Shown here in pieces: positions 53,149-63,474 of a stretch of DNA of 64,000 bases. The number at the start of each line of letters is the position of its first letter. The stretch's first letter is position 1. Below the pieces are notes generated by a model. That model was not told the origin of the DNA, ran no database searches, and saw only the letters and a program-made list of their open reading frames with translations. The position numbers were made by a program, and so were the translations under genes. The DNA comes from Lunatimonas salinarum (GTDB lineage: Bacteria > Bacteroidota > Bacteroidia > Cytophagales > Cyclobacteriaceae): positions 29,413 to 93,412 of the forward strand of contig NZ_JACVCV010000018.1 in NCBI RefSeq assembly GCF_017811155.1, read 5' to 3'.

Positions 53149-54573
53149 ATGAAGTATAAAAGAGCAATTTGTTGGTTTAGAAATGACCTGAGGCTGCACG
53201 ACAATGAAATGTTGGCACAGGCGTTGCGCCATTCAGAAGAAGTCATTCCGGTGTTTTGTATAGACCCGCGGAGTTTTCAAAGGACACCGTTGAATTTGGA
53301 AAAAACCGGGCCCTTTCGGGCGAACTTTATCCGTGAATCCCTGATAGATCTTGAAAAGAGCCTCCAGTCTACGGGTGCAGACCTGATCCTGCTGAACGGC
53401 CATCCCGAAGAGGTATTGGTAACATTTGCCGAGCAAAATCAGGTAGCAGCCATTTTCTTCTCCGAAGAAGTCACCTACGAAGAAAAGCAGGTCGAAAAGG
53501 CCCTGTACTTAAACGGAAAAAAGAAAGGTATTGCCACCCAAAGCTACTGGCAAGCCACCCTTTTTCACCCCGAAGACCTTCCATTTCCCATCCCTCGCCT
53601 TCCAGAGATATTTACCACTTTCCGAAAGGCCTGTGAGAAGGAGTCCGTGATCAGGCAATTGTTTCCCACTCCTGTCACCATTCCGTTCCCGGCGGAACTA
53701 AAATCAACGGGAACTATCCCCTCGTTGGGAGAATTGGGTCTGGAATCCCCAAATCCATCCGAGAAGGCCGTGCTATCCTTTATGGGGGGTGAGACACAAG
53801 GACTGAAACGGGTGGAACATTATCTATGGGAAACGGACGCCATTGCCCGATACAAGCAAACTCGAAACGGATTGACTGGGGCTGACTATTCGAGCAAGTT
53901 TTCCCCTTGGCTAGCCGTAGGCTCCTTATCTCCCCGTTGGATTTATGCCGAAATCCGGAAATATGAAAAGGAGGTGGAAAAAAACGACTCTACTTACTGG
54001 CTGATTTTTGAATTGATTTGGCGGGATTATTTTCGCTTTATTTCCAAAAAACACGGAGACCGAATTTTTAAGCGCTCAGGCATACAGCCAGAAACAAGAG
54101 TCTGGAAGCAAGATAACCTACTGTTTAATGCATGGGCAACGGGTATGACGGGTATCCCCTTTATCGATGCCAATATGCGGGAACTGAATCAGACAGGCTT
54201 TATGTCCAACCGAGGTCGGCAGTTGGTCGCCAGCTTCCTGGCCAACGATATGGGCTTGGATTGGACCTGGGGTGCGGCCTACTTTGAAAGCAAACTCATC
54301 GATTACGATGTATGTAGCAACTGGGCTAACTGGATGTATGTAGCCGGAGTTGGCAACGACCCGCGATCGGACCGCTATTTTAACCTGACTACACAGGCCA
54401 AAAACTACGATCCAGATGGAGATTATGTGCGGCAGTGGCTGCCCGAATTGAGCGCCATCCCCGGATTCAGAATCCATCGGCCGGACCTGATGGCAAAAAG
54501 TGACCTTTCTGCACTAGGCATCAATTTGGGCACGGACTATCCCCACCTAGTCTTCAAACCCAAAATCTGGTAG
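53149..54573 (+). CDS. DASH-family cryptochrome/photolyase
   Basis: A 474-residue flavoprotein. The photolyase domain AICWFRNDLRLHDNEML, the DASH-style segment HPEDLPFPIPRLPEIFTTFRKACE, the FAD-binding RYKQTRNGLTGADYSSKFSPWLAVGSLSPRWIY, WRDYFRFIS and GFMSNRGRQLVASFLANDMGLDWTWGAAYFES are all present. DASH proteins repair cyclobutane dimers in single-stranded DNA using FAD and a folate antenna. It converges with the Tag gene with a 4-bp gap. Confidence 0.94.
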   Translation: MKYKRAICWFRNDLRLHDNEMLAQALRHSEEVIPVFCIDPRSFQRTPLNLEKTGPFRANFIRESLIDLEKSLQSTGADLILLNGHPEEVLVTFAEQNQVAAIFFSEEVTYEEKQVEKALYLNGKKKGIATQSYWQATLFHPEDLPFPIPRLPEIFTTFRKACEKESVIRQLFPTPVTIPFPAELKSTGTIPSLGELGLESPNPSEKAVLSFMGGETQGLKRVEHYLWETDAIARYKQTRNGLTGADYSSKFSPWLAVGSLSPRWIYAEIRKYEKEVEKNDSTYWLIFELIWRDYFRFISKKHGDRIFKRSGIQPETRVWKQDNLLFNAWATGMTGIPFIDANMRELNQTGFMSNRGRQLVASFLANDMGLDWTWGAAYFESKLIDYDVCSNWANWMYVAGVGNDPRSDRYFNLTTQAKNYDPDGDYVRQWLPELSAIPGFRIHRPDLMAKSDLSALGINLGTDYPHLVFKPKIW

Positions 54574-54577
54574 AAAC

Positions 54578-55165
54578 CTATCTGGCCAATACCTGCACCT
54601 CCCGATGACGAAAACAGTCTACCAAATGGTCATTGACCAATCCCGTGGCCTGCAAATGCGCATAGAGGGTGGTGCTGCCAAGAAATTTAAAGCCACGCTT
54701 TTTCATATCCTTGGCCAATTTATCGGAGACTTCTGTGGTGGCAGGAACTTCGGAGAGGGCTTTCCAATGATTTTGGATAGGTTTACCGTCTACAAATTTC
54801 CAAATATAGTCCGTAAAGGATCCCTCGTTTGCTTGCACTTCCAGGAGCCTTCGGGCATTGTTTATCGCCGCAGCTATCTTCAGGCGATTCCGGATGATTC
54901 CGGAATCCTGCAAAAGCAACTCGACCATGCTATCCGGGAAAGCTGCTACCTGTGCGTAGTCGAAGCCGGCAAAGGCATGTGCATACCCCTCCCGTTTCTT
55001 GAGTATAGTGGCCCAGTTGAGTCCGGATTGGGCACTTTCCAGAATCAGAAATTCGAAATGACGGTGATCATCGTATACCGGTACACCCCACTCCTCGTCG
55101 TGGTACCGTTGGTATGCCTCAAATCCTTTGCACCAGGGGCAGCGGAATTTATCTTTTTCTCGCAT
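54578..55165 (-). CDS. tag: DNA-3-methyladenine glycosylase I
   Basis: Base-excision repair glycosylase of 195 residues from the ATG at 55165 (start MREKDKFRCPWCKG). Zinc ligands are visible as Cys9 (with Cys12), His22 in YHDEEWG and the C-terminal HLVDCFRH. FEFLILESAQSGLNWATILKKREGY and FTDYIWKFVDGKP are family blocks. Alternative longer start at 55201 has no support. Confidence 0.95.
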   Translation of the reverse strand: MREKDKFRCPWCKGFEAYQRYHDEEWGVPVYDDHRHFEFLILESAQSGLNWATILKKREGYAHAFAGFDYAQVAAFPDSMVELLLQDSGIIRNRLKIAAAINNARRLLEVQANEGSFTDYIWKFVDGKPIQNHWKALSEVPATTEVSDKLAKDMKKRGFKFLGSTTLYAHLQATGLVNDHLVDCFRHREVQVLAR

Positions 55166-55303
55166 ATAGCTTCTTGATGGATGAATAGGGATGAAAATCA
55201 AAATAAACTAACTGCCTACACGCTCAGGGCGGTTGAAGAAAGCCCATTCCGGTGGCATTTATCTCTGTAACAAATCGAGTCAATGTTCCGGAACCTATGC
55301 GTG

Positions 55304-57835
55304 CTAGTGGTTCCGCAAAAATATTGCATTCACCATCAGCAGTTTCCCTCCCTCCCAAAATCCTCGAAACAGCGGATTATCCACAAAATAAACAAGTTCT
55401 CCTTTGCCGTATTTTTCGTATCCAATGACCAGGGATTGGTGGAGCGACTCCTTGGCTTTACGGCCAATGAAACCTGCTCGGTGATTTGTCCCAGAGGGGA
55501 TGAAACCAACATTCACTCCCCCTTTCTCAAGATAGGCATACCGGGTAGCCCGGTTTTTCAGCGTATAGTAGGCACTGCCTACCCCATAGCCGAGCGGGTG
55601 GGTACTGTCTATTTGCACTTGTAACACCGCACCGATTACTTCTTCCGAGATCCGAAGCCGGTCCCGCAGTTGGTAGGGCGAGGTAAGCTCCTCCTCTGAT
55701 CCGATGTGGGTAGCTTCAAAAATGCGGCTTTCCTCCTCTTCGTCACGGTACTTTTTCAGGCCGGAACCTTCTTGGTCTGCAAAGGAAGCTAACGCTTCTT
55801 CCGTTGCGACCAGCCGACCGCCTTGCTGCACCCACTCTCTTAGCTTTTGTATGCCGGGGTTTGACAGGTTTCCATAGTCCCCCGAGGGCAATACAATCAC
55901 TTCATAGGTAGTCAAGTCCATCGTGGGCAGCCGTGTCCAGTCGATCATGACAAAGGGATAGGCGAGTTCCTCTTCCAAAAAATGCCAAAGTTCGCCTACT
56001 TGCAGTGAATTTGATTTTTCACCCGCTATCACCGCCAGTTTGGGGGCTTTCAGGGCTTGCACCTGGGCCGAGCCAAAGTCCTTACCGCTATCGACGAATC
56101 CCGTGCGTGTTTTTCCCAAAGGTACTTCGAAGGTATTTGCTATATCAGTTACCGTTTTATGAAAATCAGCCACGCGCTCATTGCCACCTCGGGTGATAAT
56201 CAGGGTGCCGACGGGGTAAGAGGTCTCCCCAATACGAAAACCATAGGCGGCGTTACGCACCCGTATGCCCGATTTCATCAAGGCACTCAAAAATTTTGCG
56301 TGCTTCATAGCATGCCAAGGAGCCAAATACGCCAATGTGCCCGAATCGGGCTGATTGAGCTGAAATTCACTGCCTATATACGCCTGCCCCGGATCCAGTC
56401 GGCTTTCCAACGCATAGGATTCCAAATTAAACGCATAAGGCAACGCCCAAGAGGTGATGTCATAGGTGAGGCTATCCGTCAGCACAGGCTCCGGTTCAAA
56501 CAGCACTTGGGTGAGCACAGATTTGGGCTGGTAAGCGGTGATGATCAAATCCTCAGGGTCCATGGTAAACCGTTCGGTTGTCCCTTTTAGGTAATGAAAT
56601 CCGGAAAGGGGCGCATGCCTGCCACTTTTCCCGTAGCGAATGCCGTTTTTATCCAAGAGATCCAGCAGCGGCTGTACCTTGTCCGGTGCGTTGGATGCTT
56701 TGATGACAAAGCTTTTGTAGCGTGATTTGGGCTGCGTGCTATTGAATCGGTAGTATTCGGCAAATTCATCCAGGACTTGTTGGGAATGGGTGGCGGTAGT
56801 TTCGATGGCCGATACGGCCGTGGTGTGGTGATGAAGAATCCGGTCAGTTAAGGTAACCGTGTCGCCGAGGGCATTTAGCATGCCCAATCCAGCCCTTCCG
56901 GAGCCACCCTGCTCGATAGTCATCCCAATAGCTCCAGTGTACATGGGATAGGTGTCGCCGTAGCTGGGATACAGTAGGTCAAAGTCTTCCTTGGTATAGT
57001 AAAACCAATTGTTTTCGTCAAAATACCGCGCCGTGTTCCTGCCAAACCACTCTTGAAAGGTTTGCTGAAACGGCGACAACTGCTCATGGATAGGCGCTGC
57101 TGCGGGCGCAAAATAATAGGGTGCGTCAATGCCCATTTCGTGAAAGTCTACATGGACATGGGGCAGCCATCGGTTATACAATTCCATGCGTTGCCGGGAT
57201 TCCCGCTGGGTCTGCCAAACCCAGTCCCTGTTGAGATCAAAAAGGTAATGGTTTGGCCTGCCACTGGGCCAAGGCTCTAGGTGTTCCATGGATTGGGGGT
57301 CTGGCTGCAATTGGCCGTGCGCCTTTTGCGCATACCAGCCTACGTAGCGTTCATGCCCGTCGGGATTCAGGCAGGGATCAATCACTAACAGGGTGTTTTC
57401 CAACCAACCGCTAACTTCCTTTTGCTGCGGATCCACCGTGGCGTAGAGGGTCATCATGGCGGCTTCAGAAGATACCGCCTCATTACCATGCACGTTGTAA
57501 CTCAACCAAGTGATGGGAAGACGGGTTTGCGGCGTACCTTCGAGCAATCCCGCCCTGCGCAGGTTATCCTCCTGAATTTGGTCCAGCCGATCAATATGGG
57601 ATTTTGACGATACGTAGGCTACGAGCAGGGGTCTATGCTCTACCGTCTCCCCATAATACTCCAGGACTACCTCATCATTTTCTGCAGCGACATGCTCAAA
57701 ATACGCCACTACGCGGTGGTGGGGTGTAAAGCGGCTTCCAAGCTCGTAACCCAAAAATGCGGCAGGGCTTTTGGTTTGTGCCATCGCCGAAAAAAAAGGC
57801 ATTAAGCAAAGAAACAATACATAGATTATTCTCAT
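55304..57835 (-). CDS. M14-family zinc carboxypeptidase, exported
   Basis: An 843-residue exported enzyme (signal MRIIYVLFLCLMPFFSAMAQ from the ATG at 57835; the upstream start at 57916 adds unmatched residues). The M14 domain is shown by NVHGNEAVSSEAAM (zinc His and Glu), LNPDGHERYVGWYAQ, RDWVWQTQRESRQRMELYNRWLPHVHVDFHEMG (third ligand His) and the catalytic Glu in GMTIEQGGSGRAG. The C-terminal half holds a class-I amidotransferase-like fold (VIAGEKSNSLQVGELW ... VIVLPSGDYGNL ... GGRLVATEEA). It likely trims peptides in the periplasm. Confidence 0.88.
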   Translation of the reverse strand: MRIIYVLFLCLMPFFSAMAQTKSPAAFLGYELGSRFTPHHRVVAYFEHVAAENDEVVLEYYGETVEHRPLLVAYVSSKSHIDRLDQIQEDNLRRAGLLEGTPQTRLPITWLSYNVHGNEAVSSEAAMMTLYATVDPQQKEVSGWLENTLLVIDPCLNPDGHERYVGWYAQKAHGQLQPDPQSMEHLEPWPSGRPNHYLFDLNRDWVWQTQRESRQRMELYNRWLPHVHVDFHEMGIDAPYYFAPAAAPIHEQLSPFQQTFQEWFGRNTARYFDENNWFYYTKEDFDLLYPSYGDTYPMYTGAIGMTIEQGGSGRAGLGMLNALGDTVTLTDRILHHHTTAVSAIETTATHSQQVLDEFAEYYRFNSTQPKSRYKSFVIKASNAPDKVQPLLDLLDKNGIRYGKSGRHAPLSGFHYLKGTTERFTMDPEDLIITAYQPKSVLTQVLFEPEPVLTDSLTYDITSWALPYAFNLESYALESRLDPGQAYIGSEFQLNQPDSGTLAYLAPWHAMKHAKFLSALMKSGIRVRNAAYGFRIGETSYPVGTLIITRGGNERVADFHKTVTDIANTFEVPLGKTRTGFVDSGKDFGSAQVQALKAPKLAVIAGEKSNSLQVGELWHFLEEELAYPFVMIDWTRLPTMDLTTYEVIVLPSGDYGNLSNPGIQKLREWVQQGGRLVATEEALASFADQEGSGLKKYRDEEEESRIFEATHIGSEEELTSPYQLRDRLRISEEVIGAVLQVQIDSTHPLGYGVGSAYYTLKNRATRYAYLEKGGVNVGFIPSGTNHRAGFIGRKAKESLHQSLVIGYEKYGKGELVYFVDNPLFRGFWEGGKLLMVNAIFLRNH

Positions 57836-57934
57836 AAAATGGCTATAAAAGATACGATTTGGATAAGCGGTACGCAGCCCGATGCAAGTTGGAAAATGGG
57901 CACATCGAAAAACCAATACCAGGATGATTTTCGA

Positions 57935-58606
57935 TTACATATTTCTAATGGCTTCCTTCCGCGGGATGGCAATGCTCCACATGCCCCTAAGCTCTCCTGC
58001 CTTGTAGCCGGTGGCTTTGTCTCCGGGATATTTTTCATTGATTTTGGCAAGCGTAGCCGCTTCAATCTCCGTATTTGGATCACCGTGGCATTGAAGGCAT
58101 AAGCCACCGGGGATTACGATAGCCTTCGTATAGAGAAGCACTTCTCCATCCTCCAGTTTTTGGATGTTCGGCTGGTTTGCCTCGCCCTGCTCCGTATTGT
58201 AGGCATAGGCTTCCAACAGACTTTTCTCCATTTCAGAAGGCGCATTGGCGGGGTTTCGGTTTTTCAGCGATACTCGTTTGACGACTACTTGGTGTTTATC
58301 GGCCACTTTTTGGGTGATCGGTAGGGCCTCGGCGTGGCAGAATTCGACCGCACCGGCAGCTCCATTTTCGGCAATGGCTTTCTGTAGGGTTTCGATCAAT
58401 GCCGTTTGCGCCTCTCCACTGATTTGATCCCCCCATTTCATCGTAAATTCGAGCAGCTCTGCCTCGTTGACCTTTTTGATCTCGGTGGCTTTTTGAATTT
58501 CTTTAAAGGTCTCCCGGTCTACGGATTTTTCTGATCCGCAGGCAATTAACACAAACAGGGATGGGACAATCAGCAGGAATCGATAAATCTTCTTCATGAC
58601 TTTCAA
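57935..58606 (-). CDS. DUF3365 (Tll0287-like) heme lipoprotein
   Basis: A 223-residue lipoprotein (LFVLIACGSE, Cys23). Family features are AAGAVEFCHAEALPITQKVA, VVVKRVSLKNRNPANAPSEME and the heme-binding GGLCLQCHGDPN. The DUF3365 fold is a heme-binding PAS-like sensor domain in some signalling proteins; here it stands alone. A start at MKKIYRF (58597) is equally plausible. Confidence 0.9.
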   Translation of the reverse strand: MKVMKKIYRFLLIVPSLFVLIACGSEKSVDRETFKEIQKATEIKKVNEAELLEFTMKWGDQISGEAQTALIETLQKAIAENGAAGAVEFCHAEALPITQKVADKHQVVVKRVSLKNRNPANAPSEMEKSLLEAYAYNTEQGEANQPNIQKLEDGEVLLYTKAIVIPGGLCLQCHGDPNTEIEAATLAKINEKYPGDKATGYKAGELRGMWSIAIPRKEAIRNM

Positions 58607-58850
58607 TATTTAGTGGTCTCAAAGGTCGCGTGGGTTTTCCGTTGAATGGATTCGGTGCCTACACGGCCTGTCGCTCCTTAACAGCGCCTCGGCGTGCGAA
58701 TGATAGGAACCGTAGCATGGCTTTCCGATAAGTCACCCTTCGCTACCCGAAAATAACAAAATTCCGACGGTATTGATTGCATTGCGGCTACAAATACCCA
58801 CAGGCATTACAATACTCTCAAAAAAGAAACACCCAATCCACATTATTTCT

Positions 58851-58858
58851 TAATTTTG
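58851..58858 (+). promoter_or_regulatory. Bacteroidetes -7 box upstream of prfA
   Basis: TAATTTTG matches TAnnTTTG and lies 19 bp before the ATG at 58878, giving a short leader. Confidence 0.55.
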
Positions 58859-58877
58859 CCCTCCAAATAATTCCATT

Positions 58878-59954
58878 ATGCTTGACAAATTAGAAGCTAT
58901 CAACGAAAGGTTTGAAGAAGTGGGCCAGCTGATTATCCAACCGGATGCGATGTCCGATATGGGTAAGTATACCAAGCTCACCAAAGAATACAAAGACCTG
59001 GAAAAGGTGGTGGAGGTTTATAAAGCGTATAAATTGGTACTGGAAAACCTACAGAGTACCAAGGCGATCCTCGACAAGGAAAAAGATCCTGACTTTCGGG
59101 AGATGGCCAAGCAGGAGCTCGATGAGTTGAAGGAACAGCAGGAAAGCATGGAGTCAAACCTACGGGCCATGTTGATACCCAAAGATCCGAATGACAGCAA
59201 AGACTGTATTTTGGAAATACGCTCGGGTACGGGCGGTGACGAAGCGGCCATTTTTGCAGGGGACCTATTCCGAATGTATGAGCGGTTCTGCGAAAAACAG
59301 GGATGGAACCTTACCGTGTTGGACTTGACATTTGGCACGGCGGGCGGTTACAAAGAGATCATCAGTACCGTGTCGGGCGCCGATGTGTACGGCATGTTAA
59401 AATACGAATCCGGGGTTCACCGGGTGCAGCGGGTGCCAGCTACCGAAACCCAGGGTCGGGTGCATACTTCTGCCGCGACTGTGGCTGTGTTACCGGAGAT
59501 GGAAGAGGTGGACGTGCAACTGGACATGAATGATATCCGGAAAGACACGTACTGTTCTTCGGGGCCGGGCGGCCAATCGGTGAATACCACTTATTCTGCG
59601 GTTCGTCTAACCCACACCCCCACTGGCATTGTCGTGACGTGTCAGGATCAAAAATCCCAGATCAAAAACTTTGAAAAGGCACTCAAAGTACTTCGAAGCC
59701 GTATCTACGAAATCGAACTGGCCAAACACAACGAAGCGGTGGGTGCCCAACGAAAATCCATGGTGGGAAGCGGAGACCGTTCGGACAAGATCAGAACCTA
59801 TAATTATCCCCAAAGCCGGGTCACCGACCACCGCATCAATAAGACGGTATACAACCTGCCGGATGTGATGGAAGGAAACATCGAGGAGTTTATTCAAGCG
59901 CTCCGCTTCGCGGAAAATGCCGAGAAAATGAAATCCGGTGGAATCGATGACTAA
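58878..59954 (+). CDS. prfA: Peptide chain release factor 1
   Basis: Stop codon reader for UAA and UAG. The 358-residue protein has the class I release factor GGQ loop (CSSGPGGQSVNTTYSAV) and the RF1 tripeptide PAT in RVPATETQGRVHTSAATVAV, which distinguishes it from RF2 (SPF). Length agrees with the family. ATG at 58878. Confidence 0.98.
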   Translation: MLDKLEAINERFEEVGQLIIQPDAMSDMGKYTKLTKEYKDLEKVVEVYKAYKLVLENLQSTKAILDKEKDPDFREMAKQELDELKEQQESMESNLRAMLIPKDPNDSKDCILEIRSGTGGDEAAIFAGDLFRMYERFCEKQGWNLTVLDLTFGTAGGYKEIISTVSGADVYGMLKYESGVHRVQRVPATETQGRVHTSAATVAVLPEMEEVDVQLDMNDIRKDTYCSSGPGGQSVNTTYSAVRLTHTPTGIVVTCQDQKSQIKNFEKALKVLRSRIYEIELAKHNEAVGAQRKSMVGSGDRSDKIRTYNYPQSRVTDHRINKTVYNLPDVMEGNIEEFIQALRFAENAEKMKSGGIDD

Positions 59955-60032
59955 ATCAGTCGGAATCATCCTGTCGCGTTCTTGCCTCATCGACCTCTTC
60001 ATTCAGCCGACCAAGCCCTTAACATACTAAGC

Positions 60033-61670
60033 ATGATTTCAGTTGACAACATTTCCGTTTTGCATGGTGGCAAGTCTCTTTTCAGCGACATTTCCTTTTC
60101 CATCAACGAAAACGACAAAATAGCCCTAATGGGTAAAAACGGCGCCGGAAAATCGACCATGTTGAAGATTATCGCCGGGATTTCCAAGCCGTCCAAAGGA
60201 GGGATTTCCGCCCCCAAAGACGCAGTAATCGCCTACCTCCCCCAGCATCTCCTAACCACAGACGAATGTTCGGTGGCCGAAGAAACAGCCAAGGCATTTG
60301 CCTCCTACCTAGGTATGCAACGGGAAATCGAGCAACTAAACGAAGAACTGAGCACGCGAACGGACTACGATTCCGACGATTACTACAAGATCATCGAAAA
60401 AGTATCCGAACTGAGCGAGAAATTCTATGCCATCGAAGAGGTAAATTACGAAGCGGAAGTAGAAAAGGTACTGTTGGGCCTGGGCTTTAGCCGTTCCGAC
60501 CTGACCCGGCCTACCTTGGAGTTCTCCGGAGGCTGGCGTATGCGCATCGAGCTGGCAAAGATCCTGCTGCAAAAGCCTGACCTAATCCTTTTGGATGAAC
60601 CGACCAATCACTTGGATATTGAATCCATTCAGTGGCTGGAGGAGTTTCTCACGGAGAAAGCGAAAGCGGTGGTGGTTATTTCCCACGACCGGGCATTTGT
60701 GGACAACGTTACCAACCGCACCATCGAGGTGACCATGGGCCGAATCTACGACTATAAGGCAAAATACAGCCACTACTTGGAGTTGAGGAAAGAGCGCCGA
60801 GAGCAGCAGCAAAAGCAATACGAGGAGCAGCAAAAGATGATTGCCGATACGCAACAGTTTATTGACCGGTTCAAAGGCACCTACTCCAAAACACTGCAAG
60901 TGCAGTCTCGGGTCAAGATGCTGGAAAAGCTGGACATCGTCGAGGTGGATGAAGTGGACAATTCCGCACTGAAGCTGCGTTTTCCGCCTTCTCCCCGCTC
61001 GGGCAAATATCCGGTGATCGTGGAGGACCTATCCAAATCCTACGGCGATCATGTGGTGTTTAAGGATGCCTCCATGATTATAGAGCGCGGACAGAAGATT
61101 GCCTTTGTGGGTAAAAATGGAGAGGGAAAGTCAACCATGGTGAAAGCCATCATGGGAGAGATAGACTTTGACGGCAAGTGCGAACTGGCCCAAAACACGC
61201 AAATTGGCTACTTTGCCCAAAACCAAGCCTCGCTGCTGGATGAGAGCCTTTCGATATTTGATACCATCGATCAAATAGCGGTGGGTGAGATACGGACAAA
61301 AATCAAAGACCTACTCGGGGCCTTTATGTTTGGTGGGGAGGAATCTGCCAAAAAGGTAAAGGTACTTTCCGGAGGAGAAAGGACCCGATTGGCCATGATG
61401 AAGCTGTTGCTGGAGCCCGTTAACCTGCTGATTCTGGATGAGCCGACGAACCATTTGGACATGAAGACCAAAGACATCATCAAAGATGCCCTAAAAGCGT
61501 TTGATGGAACCTTGATTGTCGTTTCGCATGACCGGGACTTCTTGGATGGGCTGGTGACCAAGGTGTTTGAATTTGGGAATAAGCGGGTAAGGGAGCACTT
61601 TGAGGACATCAACGGGTTCCTGCGAACGAAGAAATTGGAAAACCTCCGTGAGGTGGAGCGAAAACAATAA
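60033..61670 (+). CDS. ABC-F family ATPase
   Basis: Two-domain ribosome-associated ATPase without membrane segments. The 545-residue product (start MISVDNISVLHGGKS, ATG at 60033; the longer reading from 59982 has no match) contains two ABC cassettes: Walker A GKNGAGKS with signature FSGGW and Walker B LILLDEPTNHLD, then GKNGEGKS with LSGGERTR and LLILDEPTNHLD. A basic linker lies between the domains (about 235-320). Such proteins rescue or regulate ribosomes; subfamily (Uup, EttA, YbiT or resistance type) is not determined. Confidence 0.95.
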   Translation: MISVDNISVLHGGKSLFSDISFSINENDKIALMGKNGAGKSTMLKIIAGISKPSKGGISAPKDAVIAYLPQHLLTTDECSVAEETAKAFASYLGMQREIEQLNEELSTRTDYDSDDYYKIIEKVSELSEKFYAIEEVNYEAEVEKVLLGLGFSRSDLTRPTLEFSGGWRMRIELAKILLQKPDLILLDEPTNHLDIESIQWLEEFLTEKAKAVVVISHDRAFVDNVTNRTIEVTMGRIYDYKAKYSHYLELRKERREQQQKQYEEQQKMIADTQQFIDRFKGTYSKTLQVQSRVKMLEKLDIVEVDEVDNSALKLRFPPSPRSGKYPVIVEDLSKSYGDHVVFKDASMIIERGQKIAFVGKNGEGKSTMVKAIMGEIDFDGKCELAQNTQIGYFAQNQASLLDESLSIFDTIDQIAVGEIRTKIKDLLGAFMFGGEESAKKVKVLSGGERTRLAMMKLLLEPVNLLILDEPTNHLDMKTKDIIKDALKAFDGTLIVVSHDRDFLDGLVTKVFEFGNKRVREHFEDINGFLRTKKLENLREVERKQ

Positions 61671-61776
61671 CCACAAACCTGCGTTTAAGCTACATTGATA
61701 CCGTGCAACTTTTCGCTCCTAACTGGCCGCTTGGAGTGAAAACCGAAGGATATAACGTGAATCAACTACCTAATAG

Positions 61777-62232
61777 ATGGAAGAGATCGTAAAGAACTGG
61801 GAGAGGGCGAAAGCCTATACCAAAGAGTACCTGGATACCATGCCCGAGGCTAGCTATTCGTTGAAACCTACCCCGCAGATCCGCTCATTTGCGGATCAAA
61901 TGCTACACTTGGCTGATGGGAATTTTTCCTTTGCTGCCTTAGCTGCGGACGTAACTTGCCCGGTGGGGTTCGGAGAATGTGAGCAGAGCAAGGACAAATC
62001 CAAGGCAACGGTTACCAAGTGGGTGCTGGACAGTTACGATTTTGTGATCGAGCAGCTCAGAAACATGGAAGATGCTGACCTGGCCGAGATTACCACCCTG
62101 TTTGGCAGATACAAGATGAGTCGAAGGGCTGTGTTTGACACCCTTTACGAGCATCAGACACACCACAGAGGGCAAACAACTGTCTACCTCCGGCTGGCTG
62201 GGGTTGTACCGCCGGGACAGAAGCTTTTTTAG
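61777..62232 (+). CDS. DinB-like protein
   Basis: A 151-residue four-helix protein. Conserved metal-site histidines are visible as His46 (QMLHLADGNFSF) and in the YEHQTHHRGQTTVYLRLAG motif. DinB-like proteins of Bacteroidetes bind divalent metals, with thiol transferase or unknown roles. Confidence 0.9.
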   Translation: MEEIVKNWERAKAYTKEYLDTMPEASYSLKPTPQIRSFADQMLHLADGNFSFAALAADVTCPVGFGECEQSKDKSKATVTKWVLDSYDFVIEQLRNMEDADLAEITTLFGRYKMSRRAVFDTLYEHQTHHRGQTTVYLRLAGVVPPGQKLF

Positions 62233-62371
62233 GTCTATTTATCGAGAGCTGGTTTTCCAATGCAAAAATATCCGAACGGAATACCAAAAAATAAAAAAAA
62301 CCTTACAATCAGTCAGTACGTTCATTAATTTATATTTATACTGGTAAAGTGCCAGACGCAACTGATTGTAT

Positions 62372-63082
62372 ATGAAATATCTACCAACCGCCATTTTTGC
62401 AGTCATCACGCTAGTAGTCATAGGTTCTTGCTTGGATCAAAATGAGAACGAAGTCGTGGTGTCCTGTGAACCTAGCACAGCCGAATACGGTGGGTTTATC
62501 CTCAAATTTTATGGTGATAACCCCACGCAGTCGTCCTTTCGAAACCCTAGTAGGCAGGAAACGGTTTGCTGGGAGGATATGTATCCCATTGAGATTAGTG
62601 GATCTGGTGTCGGAAACTGTGGATTGGGTTATGAAGACGTTGAAAATCCCGTAATGGGAACGGCCATATCCTTGGTAGAATATGATCCGAATGCCGAGGA
62701 ATTCACCTATGCCAAAAGGTACTTGGAGGTCAGGGCTGTTTTTGCCTGTGAGGATTTCAGTACACGGGCATCTTTTTTCAACCTCTTTGTCCCTGCTGCC
62801 TATGGCTTTGCGGATGAGTTTGATGATTTCGGTAATTTCGTCATTGAGTATCTGGAGGATGGTGTTCGGTATTCCAGTTTGGGAGTGAGTAATGCCTTAT
62901 TTGATGTAACCCTTTCGGACATTGAAACAAGTTCCGATCAGGATGCAGATTACATCCGGGCCACGGTAAGATTCAGTGCTTTGCTGAGAGCTGAAAACGG
63001 TGACTACCTGCTGGTGGAGAATGCGGAAGTCAGCGGCCGATTTTTCAGGATGTCTCCTTTTGGTGCTGAATGGGAAGATTGA
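62372..63082 (+). CDS. Hypothetical lipoprotein
   Basis: A 236-residue protein with a lipobox signal (TLVVIGSC, Cys20) from the ATG at 62372. Cysteine-containing strands such as VVSCEPSTAEYGGFILKF and GVGNCGLGYEDVENP and the general beta-rich profile suggest a small exported domain, but no family is recognised. Stands alone next to the repeat array. Confidence 0.75.
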   Translation: MKYLPTAIFAVITLVVIGSCLDQNENEVVVSCEPSTAEYGGFILKFYGDNPTQSSFRNPSRQETVCWEDMYPIEISGSGVGNCGLGYEDVENPVMGTAISLVEYDPNAEEFTYAKRYLEVRAVFACEDFSTRASFFNLFVPAAYGFADEFDDFGNFVIEYLEDGVRYSSLGVSNALFDVTLSDIETSSDQDADYIRATVRFSALLRAENGDYLLVENAEVSGRFFRMSPFGAEWED

Positions 63083-63159
63083 TGTAACTTTGAATGAAGC
63101 ATTGACCAAGCCTCTAAAAATAAATGCGGGACCGAGCCCCCACATTTGTTGGAGTGATC

Positions 63160-63260
63160 CCCTTTGCCTATTTTTTGCGCCCATGGCGTGAACCCATTTC
63201 TCCCGGAAAAACTGGAGCAGATCTATTGAAGATAACAATCCAACACCCCTGCAGAAGTTA
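63160..63260 (+). repeat. Diverged partial repeat copy
   Basis: The stretch TTTGCCTATTTTTTGCGCCC, followed by GCGTGAACCC and TCCCGGAAAAACTGG, resembles the array units that follow, but with many substitutions. It looks like an old leftmost copy. Confidence 0.55.
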
Positions 63261-63474
63261 GAAGACTTTGCTACTGGCTTTTTGATTCCTTCCCGTAACG
63301 AGGGAGACAAATCCATCTCTATTTTCCTTTGCGTCCTGGCGCCTTTGCGTGAACCTCTTTTTCCCGGAACGACTGACGGGCATGTTGAAGATCTCAGGGC
63401 TAACGCCCCTGGGTGGCTGTTGGGAATATGCGGATTCTACCAAGATGACAGGGCTACGCCACTTTGGGTTGGTC
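63261..63474 (+). repeat. Tandem repeat unit 1 (214 bp)
   Basis: Starts GAAGACTTTGCTACTGGC, includes a block TTTGCGTCCTGGCGCCTTTG and ends at the next GAAGAC. Contains the small palindrome CAGGGCTAACGCCCCTG. Confidence 0.9.
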